A stretch of 64,000 bases of DNA from Dyella silvae (GTDB lineage Bacteria; Pseudomonadota; Gammaproteobacteria; Xanthomonadales; Rhodanobacteraceae). A program made the translations under genes and the position numbers. The first letter of the stretch is position 1, and each line of letters begins with the position of its first letter. Below are positions 37,601 to 44,857 of this stretch, piece after piece. The notes under the pieces are model-generated. The model saw only the letters and a list, made by a program, of their open reading frames with translations, was not told where the DNA came from and ran no database searches. The DNA is taken from the NCBI RefSeq assembly GCF_026421305.1, contig NZ_JAPJBQ010000002.1, positions 62,001 to 126,000 on the forward strand, in the 5' to 3' direction.

Positions 37601-38570
37601 AGGAAGCGATGGCGACATTTACCTGATCGACGCCGACCTTTCGGTACCGGAACTGGTTTCGGCGCAGGTGGCTGCCGTACGCGTGGTGTCTTCGGGTGAT
37701 CATCAGGGCATGTACGTCGATGATGGAAACGTCCTGCTATGCGGCAACCCACTCCTTTGGCGCTCCGCGGTGGATGCTTGCTGCACGGCGCTGGGTGTCC
37801 GGGCGGAGGCGAAGAAAGCCGTCACGGCTCCGAAAGCCCCGGTCATGGGAGCGCGCATTCTCGTGGCGGAGGATCACCCGATAAACCAGGCCGTGATCGA
37901 ACGGCAGCTCGATCGCCTCGGCTTTGCGCACACCATCGTGGATAACGGCCAGAAGGCCTGGGACGCCCTGACTTCTTCGCACTACGACCTGCTGGTCACG
38001 GATTGCCATATGCCTGTGCTCGACGGGTACGCGCTGGCACAGCGCATCAGGGCGTCGGAAGCGCATGGCGGCGATGGCATGCGCCACCTGCCCATCGTCG
38101 GCATTTCAGCCAGCGCGATGCCGGAGCATGTACATCAGTGTATCGATGCGGGCATGGACGACTTTCTTGCCAAGCCCATGCAACTGGATGACCTCAAGGC
38201 CAAGATCGACGCACTGCTTGGCGGCGATCACACGGAGCAGCAAGCCAGTCAACAGAACGGGACTGATCACGAGCTGCTTGCCTTTCTCACGGACGTGTTC
38301 GGAACCAGAGAGAAAGTACGTGACATGCTGACGGAGTTGCTCGAGAGCAGCCGTGCGGACGTAAAGGCGCTGGACAAAGCATTGCAAGCCGGCGACGTCC
38401 AGCAGCAGCGCGAGCTGCTGCATCGTCTGCTGGGATCATTGCGGCTTCTTGGCGGCCTGCCTCTGGATGAGGCGGACTCCAACGCCACGCCCGCACGGCG
38501 CCGCGATGTCATCGTCCATCACCTGGATACCGTCGGCGCCCTGGTCGACCGACTCAACGTCGAAGGCTAG
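34608..38570 (+). CDS. BvgS/EvgS-like hybrid sensor histidine kinase
   Basis: A 1320-residue multidomain kinase. A membrane span or signal lies near 25-45. Two periplasmic solute-binding (Venus flytrap) domains cover about 55-285 and 300-540, and a second span is near 546-566. A PAS domain follows (585-705), then the HisKA helix with His729 (SHEIRTPMAGVLG). The HATPase has NNLLSNALKFT, DTGIGI and GTGLGLTIC. A degenerate receiver-like segment covers about 955-1050. The intact receiver (about 1080-1200) has Asp1132 (LLVTDCHMPVLDGY), and an HPt-like domain has His1272. In the HPt the usual HxxKG reads HRLLG. No response regulator gene lies next to it. Periplasmic ligands are presumably small polar molecules. 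Confidence 0.93.
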   Translation: MNDHATSWDAYAGKSGHTSLRVGLVRRILVFCVAVLLAVMPLAGVAQAAGGSSVALTQTEQDWVVAHPVVEVGIYTGDHLPAESWVAGVPQGLGVDYTKLLLGRLGLRPQFRPFSDWQDVAYGDGSTSGPFDLLVAQRTGANNRFIYLRPYTAAEFVLVARKGDQVIRDENDLTRARIAIERGFTPFIARYKARFPGATFVYGDNGQQALDMVASGIADAYIGGAARTRWLLSEREHNDLSLLSPIAGIEPIPVSLAVPKDKAMLAELLHKAEMTVVPDELAVLRSRWWIPAKDGAPVPDIRALTESDKRWLSSLGPLRLGFETDRFPYSFIDKDRKLDGLAADYVALLKKELGLRIELVPARDWDELQRRVRAKEVDLVAAVMPTDFNTADMVFSRPYEHFPEVIVARTNGPIIAGQGDLAGKKVAMRDEAGLKNSLKLLLPRSELVPVTSNEAGLDKLESGEVAAYVGTLPAIDALIRDRHAGSLRVIASVGVDQDIAFGVIPDHARLAALIDKVLVNVKDSDRQAIRSRWLRVEYQYGAPWRWVFGGLAIGALVVAAIGLAYRRLRNAESRARASERRLIDINDSLPGVILTYRISPDGSRTYDHVSGQAFKLFGVPREDILSGHASPFDSAVDEDLPAVQAAVAKSINEKVSESVEFRIVVDGKIRWIRALGGEPRPTPDGGLTWSAYCKDATDEKEQAQALTDAKAAAEAAVRAKSAFLAMMSHEIRTPMAGVLGLIELLSKMPLDGEQARMVGMVQDSAESLLQILDDILDFSRIEAERLSLAPAAFDLRALADGVMGILAARAREKGIRLHLSLDWRLAAEYMGDANRIRQIINNLLSNALKFTQQGYVALRIDRLGETNEGQSLRISVTDTGIGISQEQLSRLFQPFTQAEASTTRRYGGTGLGLTICRRLAHLMGGTVQLNSKVGLGTHANFEVTLPAVRELMPIPEVSGKKALVCSRDAMLERELSNAVSAMGFNVTEVDVEDLAELSGSDGDIYLIDADLSVPELVSAQVAAVRVVSSGDHQGMYVDDGNVLLCGNPLLWRSAVDACCTALGVRAEAKKAVTAPKAPVMGARILVAEDHPINQAVIERQLDRLGFAHTIVDNGQKAWDALTSSHYDLLVTDCHMPVLDGYALAQRIRASEAHGGDGMRHLPIVGISASAMPEHVHQCIDAGMDDFLAKPMQLDDLKAKIDALLGGDHTEQQASQQNGTDHELLAFLTDVFGTREKVRDMLTELLESSRADVKALDKALQAGDVQQQRELLHRLLGSLRLLGGLPLDEADSNATPARRRDVIVHHLDTVGALVDRLNVEG

Positions 38571-38586
38571 CCGTGGCGTAGCCAGG

Positions 38587-38615
38587 TTGAGGTGTCGTTG
38601 ATGGCGATGCCTCAA
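38587..38615. terminator. Hairpin between convergent genes
   Basis: An 11-bp stem with two G-T pairs (38587-38597 / 38605-38615) and a 7-nt loop between the hybrid kinase and the convergent DUF4124 gene. Confidence 0.5.
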
Positions 38616-38662
38616 GCACACGATGAAGGATCAGTGTGCGCGCCACGCCGACGGGCTCCGGT

Positions 38663-39307
38663 TCAGCAGTTCCGCAGCTGCGCGAGCAATTCTTGCTCGC
38701 GTTTTTCCAGCGGCGGCTGGTCGCTTTTGAAGGCGCGCCGAAGCTTGGTTGCGTTGTCGTCGTATTCGTCGCGCAGTGCACGGCAGGTTTCGCTGGGCGT
38801 GAGCTCGTGGCATTGATCCTGCACCCACACAAAGTAGTTGCCGACCAGTGCCGGTGAAACACGGCCACGGTTGAGTTCCGGTGCCGAGGCTCCGGCGCTG
38901 TTGGGTGGTCCGTAAACCTGTGACAGCGGCAGCGAGCCCGCGCCCAGAATCCCGAACGGCACCTGATACGGCGCGGGCTCGCCGTTTTCACTCAGGTAGG
39001 TCTTGCCATCCGTGGCGCGGACGCAGGCATACATCACGGGCAAGGGTTCGGCTGGGGTGGCCACCTGGGCAGGGAGGGGCGGTTCGGGCGCCGTCGCGGC
39101 GCTGACCGGCGGCGGTGGCGCTGGCGGAGGCGGTTGCATCTCCGGCGCGGAATCGTCGAGCTGAAGCACTTGCTGGCGCTGGTTTCCAGGACACGGCTTG
39201 TCCTGGTACGACACCCGGCCGCTGGCGGCTGTGCACTGATAGGCAGTGCCTGCGAGGGCCGGCACGCAGATCAGGCAGAGCAAGGCGAGAATACACAGGC
39301 GGATCAT
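38663..39307 (-). CDS. Secreted DUF4124-type protein
   Basis: A 214-residue exported protein. Signal peptide is about residues 1-19 (cleavage near ALA/G). The DUF4124 core follows (AYQCTAASGRVSYQDKPCPG), with Cys residues that probably pair. A proline-rich linker covers about 56-90. A C-terminal segment of about 120 residues has further cysteines (ACVRATDGKTYLSENG, QDQCHELTPSETCRALRDEYDD) and ends in a basic/acidic helix closing with Cys. GGGAGG precedes the ATG. Role unknown. Confidence 0.85.
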   Translation of the reverse strand: MIRLCILALLCLICVPALAGTAYQCTAASGRVSYQDKPCPGNQRQQVLQLDDSAPEMQPPPPAPPPPVSAATAPEPPLPAQVATPAEPLPVMYACVRATDGKTYLSENGEPAPYQVPFGILGAGSLPLSQVYGPPNSAGASAPELNRGRVSPALVGNYFVWVQDQCHELTPSETCRALRDEYDDNATKLRRAFKSDQPPLEKREQELLAQLRNC

Positions 39308-39336
39308 GCGAAGCCTCCCGTGAGTGCCAGACTCAC

Positions 39337-40281
39337 TCAGAACTCGGCGACATGCTCCTCGGCAGCAAAGCCCAGGGTTACCGCGCCTTCACCCACATTG
39401 ACCATGCCGGTGATGCTCATGGGCGCTTCCATCAGTTCGACGCCGCATTCCTGGCAGGCGGAACGCAGGCCATCGTACCCCGGCAGCTTGGACAGCTCGG
39501 AGACGTCACCGCCATAGCTTACGCAGACAGCGGGAACCAGCAAGCCGGCGTGCACGCGTTTGGCGACATAGTTGAACAGCGTTTCGGCGCCATGCTCGAA
39601 GCCTCGTACCTTGCCGACCGGGCCGGTTTCACCACGATAACCACGCAGCAGCGGCTTGATATCGAGCGCCGAGCCGAGCATGGCACTGACCAGACCGACG
39701 CTGCGGTCGCCCTTCTTCTTGGCACGGGCCCGAAGGTAGTAGAGATCGCGCGGCAGCATGTAGCCATACGAGTTGTTGGCGACATAAGTGAGGCGTTCGC
39801 GGATGGCCGCCGGCGCTTCGCCGGCCTCGATCAGCCGGGCCGCCTCGACGATGGCGGGGGCCGAGCCGGCGAACAGGCTGCGGGTGTCGATGACGCGCAT
39901 CAGAAACGGCCCGGTGAGGCCGCACTTCTCGCGCGCCTCCCGGTAGTTCTTCAATACAGCGAAGCTCGCCTTGATGACGTTCTCGTTGATGCCGCTGCGG
40001 GTAGCGGTGATGGTGAGGCAGAACACGCAGTCCTCCTCCAGCACCAGCTTCTCCAGAAACAGCTTCTGAACATCTTCAACCGAGCAAGGTATGGTCTCTG
40101 CCGAGTGGCTGCGGTTGCCGAGGTTGCGGTCGAGGAAGCGATGCAGCTCGACTGGATTGCGGTTGTCCAGGAAGATCTCATCGTCGATGCGGACGGTGAT
40201 CGGCATGACTGCGATGTTGTGCTTTTGCAAGAACGCCTGCGACACATCGCAGGACGCATCGATGGCCAGTCCCATCCGCAT
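39337..40281 (-). CDS. DegV family protein (fatty-acid binding)
   Basis: A 314-residue DegV protein. Members bind a fatty acid in a cleft, and in Gram-positives they serve fatty-acid kinase as FakB. Seen: AIDASCDVSQAFLQKHNIAVMPI at the N-terminus, a central domain with MRVIDTRSLFAG, LGSALDIKPLLRGYRG, and the C-terminal GPMS-like turn (MEAPMSITGMVNVGEGAVTLGF). I start at ATG 40281 since GGGGAG lies 8 bases upstream. The ATG at 40296, which contains that site, and the much longer frame to 40698 are less likely. No fatty-acid kinase gene is adjacent. Divergent from the nucleosidase. Confidence 0.87.
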   Translation of the reverse strand: MRMGLAIDASCDVSQAFLQKHNIAVMPITVRIDDEIFLDNRNPVELHRFLDRNLGNRSHSAETIPCSVEDVQKLFLEKLVLEEDCVFCLTITATRSGINENVIKASFAVLKNYREAREKCGLTGPFLMRVIDTRSLFAGSAPAIVEAARLIEAGEAPAAIRERLTYVANNSYGYMLPRDLYYLRARAKKKGDRSVGLVSAMLGSALDIKPLLRGYRGETGPVGKVRGFEHGAETLFNYVAKRVHAGLLVPAVCVSYGGDVSELSKLPGYDGLRSACQECGVELMEAPMSITGMVNVGEGAVTLGFAAEEHVAEF

Positions 40282-40697
40282 CGTTTTACTCCCCATTTCA
40301 AACTCGCGGCCAACATAACACGCGTGCCCTTGGCTGCCGAGCCTGCCCCCTGGGCCATGCGCCCGGCCCGATCTGCGCCATGGCGTACTTACAGATGCAA
40401 CCAATGCCGTGGCAAATAGCAGTCCATATATAAGAGATGGCTGGTAACGCCATCGGGTGCCTTGATGAGGTTCGTACACGATGCCGATGTGCTTCCGCTC
40501 GAGCCTGCGAGAGGGCAGCGGACGCCGGACCTCTTGGATAGCAAAGCGAAGTGCCTTGAACAAAAAATGCGGAGCGCCCGGGTACCGGCAACGGCCCGCA
40601 ACCGCTAACATGCGCGCACTGATTTGGCATCTTGCCGGTGTGGCGTCGCCGGTAACGCGCAGCGGAAGCACCGTTGCGCCGACCTCATGGGGTCTCA
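40282..40697. other. Divergent intergenic region degV-like / nucleosidase
   Basis: About 415 bases. It includes an AT-rich patch with CCATATATAAGAGATGG (40423-40439), which could serve as a -10 region on either strand, though no good -35 partner is evident. No gene seen. Confidence 0.45.
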
Positions 40698-41489
40698 ATG
40701 AAGGACAAGCAGGAGATCGTCTCCAACTGGCTGCCGCGCTATACCGGCACGTCGCTGGAGCAGTTCGGCCAGCATATTTTGCTGACCAATTTTGGCCATT
40801 ACGTCGACCTGTTCGCCGAATGGCATGGCGTGGAAGTGCAGGGGCGCGACAGACCCATGCCTAATGCCACCGCCGACGGCATCACGTTGATCAACTTCGG
40901 CATGGGCAGCCCCAACGCGGCTACCGTGATGGATTTGCTCAGTGCCATCGAGCCCAAGGCCGCGCTGTTTCTTGGCAAGTGCGGCGGTCTGAAGAAGAAG
41001 AACGCCATCGGCGACCTGGTATTGCCCATCGCGGCCATTCGCGGCGAAGGCACCTCCAACGACTATCTGTTGCCAGAGGTGCCGGCACTGCCGGCGTTCC
41101 AGTTGCAGCGCGGCGTTTCCACCATGATCCGCGACCTGGGCTACGACTACTGGACCGGCACGGTGTACACCACCAACCGCCGGGTCTGGGAACATGACGA
41201 GCGCTTCAAGGACTATCTGCGCCGGACCCGCTGCATGGCTATAGATATGGAGACGGCGACCATCTTCGCGGCCGGCTTTGCCAACAAGATTCCGTGTGGA
41301 GCCCTGCTGCTGGTCTCCGATCAGCCAATGATTCCGGAGGGCGTTAAGACGGAATTAAGTGATAGGAGCGTGACGACGCAATTTGTTGAACGCCACATAC
41401 GCATTGGTATAGAAGCGCTCAAGCTTGTGCGCCGCAAGGGCCGCAGCGTTAAGCACTTGCGTTTCGAAGACGACGCCCTGTCGGACTGA
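40698..41489 (+). CDS. AMP nucleosidase-like protein, catalytic domain only
   Basis: A 263-residue nucleoside phosphorylase-fold enzyme resembling the C-terminal half of E. coli Amn, which splits AMP into adenine and ribose 5-phosphate. Seen: ITLINFGMGSPNAATVMDLL, FLGKCGGLKKKNAIGDLVLP, AIRGEGTSNDYLLPEVPALP, MAIDMETATIFAAGF (the Glu of the base/ribose site) and LLVSDQPMIPEGVKT. The N-terminal regulatory domain of the 484-residue E. coli enzyme is absent, which is seen in other bacteria as well. Start ATG 40698 after GGGG. Confidence 0.85.
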   Translation: MKDKQEIVSNWLPRYTGTSLEQFGQHILLTNFGHYVDLFAEWHGVEVQGRDRPMPNATADGITLINFGMGSPNAATVMDLLSAIEPKAALFLGKCGGLKKKNAIGDLVLPIAAIRGEGTSNDYLLPEVPALPAFQLQRGVSTMIRDLGYDYWTGTVYTTNRRVWEHDERFKDYLRRTRCMAIDMETATIFAAGFANKIPCGALLLVSDQPMIPEGVKTELSDRSVTTQFVERHIRIGIEALKLVRRKGRSVKHLRFEDDALSD

Positions 41490-41689
41490 ACTCCCGTCAA
41501 ATCAGCGGCCTGGCCCGGCCACTCGGCCCCGGGTCAGGCCATTTTCACCACGGCTTCACCGGACTCCAACGAAGGTCACTGCATCGCAGCAAGCACCGGA
41601 GGCTGCGGACGCGTTTTCAGGTAACGAGATAATCCGCAAGAAAATGCGATAAAGCCCGGAAAATGTAATTTCTTGCCGTATAGAATTTA

Positions 41690-41718
41690 TTGACTATCTG
41701 TAAGTAAAGCGTGATAAA
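41690..41718 (+). promoter_or_regulatory. Probable promoter of the TonB-dependent receptor gene
   Basis: TTGACT (41690-41695), 17-bp spacer, GATAAA (41713-41718), in an AT-rich part of the 346-base gap before the receptor. Predicted leader is about 110 nt. Confidence 0.5.
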
Positions 41719-41773
41719 TGCGCTGCGCTGTAGGTCCCAGGCCTACCCCTACATCTTTTGTTGGCTAGGGCGC

Positions 41774-41804
41774 GGGTTTGAAGCGGGGAAAAACTTTCAA
41801 ACCC
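41774..41804 (+). promoter_or_regulatory. Leader hairpin of the receptor mRNA
   Basis: A 9-bp perfect stem GGGTTTGAA / TTCAAACCC (41774-41782 / 41796-41804) with a 13-nt loop, 31 bases before the receptor ATG and upstream of its GGGAGGGT ribosome site. It may affect mRNA stability or translation. The rest of the 41490-41835 gap shows nothing more than the promoter. Confidence 0.45.
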
Positions 41805-41835
41805 AGTCATAAATAAATATCGGGAGGGTGTTCTC

Positions 41836-44796
41836 ATGAAGTTTGGGGAAAATAAACTGTGCACGTCGGTGCGCCTGGCTCTGTCGCTGGGTGTGCTCGC
41901 AGCAAGCGCCTACGGCACCACAGCTTTTGCACAGGACGCACAGCAGTCCACTACGCCGCCGCCGGATCAGGCCAAGAGCAAGACGCTCGAAACCGTTACC
42001 GTGACCGGCTCGCTGATCCGCCGTGTGGACGTCGAGACGTCCAGCCCGGTTGTTACCATTGACCGCGCCCAGATCCAGGCCACCGGCAAGCAGACGCTCG
42101 GCGACCTCGTCCAGCAGCTGCCGGCCATGACCGGCGGTAACGTCAACCCGCAGATCAACAACGGTGGTGGTACGGGTTCGTCGTCCATCAACCTGCGTGG
42201 TCTGGGCTCCAAGCGCACGCTGATCCTGGTCGACGGCCAGCGTCTGCTCAGCAAGGACCCGAACGCCATTCCGGTCGATGCCATCGAGCGCATCGAAGTG
42301 CTGCCGACCGGTGCGTCGGCCACCTACGGTTCGGACGCCATCGGCGGTGTTGTCAACTTCATCCTGCGTAAGAACTACCAGGGTGCTACGTTCTCCGCCC
42401 AGGTCGGCCAGTCCGACCGCAACGACGGTGAGCAGAGCGGCTATACGTTTACCTTCGGCCAGACGTCCGATAAGGGCAACATCATGGCCGGCATCACCTA
42501 CAACAAGCAGGATGGTGTCGAGTCGGCTAACCGCGACTTCTCCAAGAACGCGCTGACGCTCACCACGAAGGGCGTGAAGATCGGCGGTTCGACCTCGACC
42601 GACCACACCTTCCTGTTGCTGCCGACTGGCGTTACGGGCTTCCCGAACGGCAATTGCGGCACCGGTTCGTTCGCTGGTTACGTGGCGCTCAATGCGGGCG
42701 GTGACAGCACGAAGCTGACCCCGGCCAACTACCACTGCTTCCAGCAGTCGGACAAGTACAACTACGCCGCGGTCAACCTGATCATGACCCCGCAGGAGCG
42801 TACGGGTGCCTTCATCTTCGGTGATTACCATCTCACCGACCATGTCACCGCGTACATGGATGCCATCTATGAAAAGACCTCGGCCAACTTCCAGTTGGCA
42901 CCGGCGGTCTATGGCACCGACTCGACGGGTGCGTCGATCAATGGCGCCAACGCGTTCAACCCGACCCACCAGACGCTCACCTCGAGCAACTCCTCGTTCC
43001 GTACCCGCCTGACCACGGCTGGTTTCCGCCAGGCCTTCACCGGCCGCACGGACACCCAGTTGAACACCGGCTTCAAGGGTGACTTCACGGTTTGGGAAAA
43101 GAACTGGAACTGGGACGTCGGCCTGAACTACGGCCACGAGAGCATCAACACCACGACCGCTGGTCTGGTCAATCAGACGCTCCTGTACACCGGTCCGTCC
43201 ACCCTGAATGCTGACGGCACGGCGACGTGTCCGGGCGGCGTCAGCGCGGTTGCCTGTCAGTTCAACCCGTTCAACATCAACGCCCCGGCTAACAAGGATG
43301 CCTTGCACGCCGCGCTGGTTACTGCTTCGAGCAATCAGTACCTGATCGAGAAGACCTGGCACGCTGGTCTGAGCGGCGAACTGTTCAGCCTGCCGGCCGG
43401 TGCCGTGCAGCTGGCCGTGGGTTACGAGTGGCGCAAGGAGTACAACCGCTCCATTCCGGACACCTCGCTGATCGTCAATCCGAAGACCGGCTCCTGCGTA
43501 CTGGGTAGCCAGTGTCTGGCCGGCTTCCAGGGCGGTTACACCAACAAGGACGTGTACGCCGAAGCGTTCATTCCGATTCTCGCTGGCATGACGGGCGTGC
43601 AGTCGCTGAACCTGACCATCGGTGACCGCTACTCCGACGTCGGTCCGTTCGGCACCACGAACAACTTCAAGTTCGCGCTCGAGTACAAGCCGATCGACGA
43701 CCTGTTGCTCCGCGGCACCATGGAAGAAGTGTTCCGTGCGCCGGCGGTGACCGAGTTGCTGGCGTCCGGTTCTGACGCTCCGTACCTCACCAACGATCCG
43801 TGCGATGGCTATACCGGTGCACCGGCGGGTTCGTCGCTGGCTCTGGCTTGCCAGGGCGTGCCGACCGATGGCTCGTTCAAGAACACCAACGTGAAGGCGC
43901 AGAACCAGGCGACGACCCTGACGCAGGGCGCTTACCTGGCTGGGCTGCCGATCAAGCCGGAGCACGGCAAGTCGTTCGACACGGGTCTGGTGTATAGCCC
44001 GTCGTATGTGCCGGGCCTGTCCACCACGTTGGACTTCTGGCACGTCTATCTGGATAACACCATTACCCAGATCGGTCTGCAGACGTTGCTGGATACCTGC
44101 GCCGCCGGCCTGGTTGAGAACTGCCAGTTCATCCACCGCGTTCAGAGCGGTCAGACCGCTGGCCAGATCGGCATCAGCACGGTCGAACCCACGGGCAACC
44201 TGGGCCGTCTGGACACGAGCGGTATCGACTGGTCGGTCAACTACAAGTTGCCGCAGTTCTCGTTCGGTCAGTTCAACGTGGGCGTCAACTCGACCTACCT
44301 GAAGCACTTCAACCAGACGACGGCCCCGGGCCAGCCGGGTAGCGTGACCTATCACAATGCCGGTCACTTCCTGCCGAACGGTTCGCCGCAGGAAGCAGCT
44401 TGCCCGGATGCGATCGGTGGCTGCTTGTTCCCGCGCTGGCGTGCACAGGGCTACGTGGACTACCAGTTCGACAACTGGAGTGCTCAGTGGCGCATGCGTT
44501 ACATCGGCCGCTTCCAGAACGGTGCGCCGGCTGGTTCGCCGGATGCAACGAAGCCGATGGGTGCCAACACCCCGGCCGGTACGGAGCTGAAGTACGGCGC
44601 CACCGTCTACAACGACATGTCGGTCGGTTACAACATCGCTCCGATCAACACGCGTGTGGACTTCGGTATCAACAACGTGTTCGACAAGCAGCCGCCGCTG
44701 CTCTACGCGAACAATACGTTGAACGCCAATACCGATCCGGCTGACTTCGACCTGATGGGCCGCTACTACTACGCCCGTGTCACGGTCAAGTTCTAA
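41836..44796 (+). CDS. TonB-dependent outer-membrane receptor
   Basis: A 986-residue receptor for energy-dependent import. Signal peptide is about 1-33 (TTAFAQDA). A short linker with ETVTVTGS (a TonB-box-like region) follows, then the plug domain (about 60-175: SSPVVTIDRAQIQATGKQTLGDLVQQ, INLRGLGSKRTLILVDGQRL, ERIEVLPTGASATYGSDAIGGVVNFIL). The rest is a 22-strand barrel ending in the terminal aromatic signature (YYYARVTVKF). Codon use is strongly biased toward a few codons, which suggests high expression. It heads a region of TPR-sulfotransferases and an Asp/Asn hydroxylase. The ligand cannot be told. Confidence 0.95.
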   Translation: MKFGENKLCTSVRLALSLGVLAASAYGTTAFAQDAQQSTTPPPDQAKSKTLETVTVTGSLIRRVDVETSSPVVTIDRAQIQATGKQTLGDLVQQLPAMTGGNVNPQINNGGGTGSSSINLRGLGSKRTLILVDGQRLLSKDPNAIPVDAIERIEVLPTGASATYGSDAIGGVVNFILRKNYQGATFSAQVGQSDRNDGEQSGYTFTFGQTSDKGNIMAGITYNKQDGVESANRDFSKNALTLTTKGVKIGGSTSTDHTFLLLPTGVTGFPNGNCGTGSFAGYVALNAGGDSTKLTPANYHCFQQSDKYNYAAVNLIMTPQERTGAFIFGDYHLTDHVTAYMDAIYEKTSANFQLAPAVYGTDSTGASINGANAFNPTHQTLTSSNSSFRTRLTTAGFRQAFTGRTDTQLNTGFKGDFTVWEKNWNWDVGLNYGHESINTTTAGLVNQTLLYTGPSTLNADGTATCPGGVSAVACQFNPFNINAPANKDALHAALVTASSNQYLIEKTWHAGLSGELFSLPAGAVQLAVGYEWRKEYNRSIPDTSLIVNPKTGSCVLGSQCLAGFQGGYTNKDVYAEAFIPILAGMTGVQSLNLTIGDRYSDVGPFGTTNNFKFALEYKPIDDLLLRGTMEEVFRAPAVTELLASGSDAPYLTNDPCDGYTGAPAGSSLALACQGVPTDGSFKNTNVKAQNQATTLTQGAYLAGLPIKPEHGKSFDTGLVYSPSYVPGLSTTLDFWHVYLDNTITQIGLQTLLDTCAAGLVENCQFIHRVQSGQTAGQIGISTVEPTGNLGRLDTSGIDWSVNYKLPQFSFGQFNVGVNSTYLKHFNQTTAPGQPGSVTYHNAGHFLPNGSPQEAACPDAIGGCLFPRWRAQGYVDYQFDNWSAQWRMRYIGRFQNGAPAGSPDATKPMGANTPAGTELKYGATVYNDMSVGYNIAPINTRVDFGINNVFDKQPPLLYANNTLNANTDPADFDLMGRYYYARVTVKF

Positions 44797-44821
44797 GTTA
44801 CTGTTTTAAGTTAATCTTGAC

Positions 44822-44853
44822 GGGCCGCGTGATCTTCACGCGGCCCTTTTTTT
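44822..44853 (+). terminator. Strong intrinsic terminator of the receptor gene
   Basis: An 11-bp perfect GC-rich stem (44822-44832 / 44836-44846) with a 3-nt loop, followed by seven T residues (44847-44853). The next gene's ATG is only 5 bases downstream. Confidence 0.93.
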
Positions 44854-44857
44854 GCTC

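Noticed and set aside
41797-44367. 856-residue open frame on the minus strand
   Set aside because: Exactly antisense to the TonB-dependent receptor. It arises from the strong codon bias of that gene and has low-complexity Arg/Val/Gly composition and no ribosome site.
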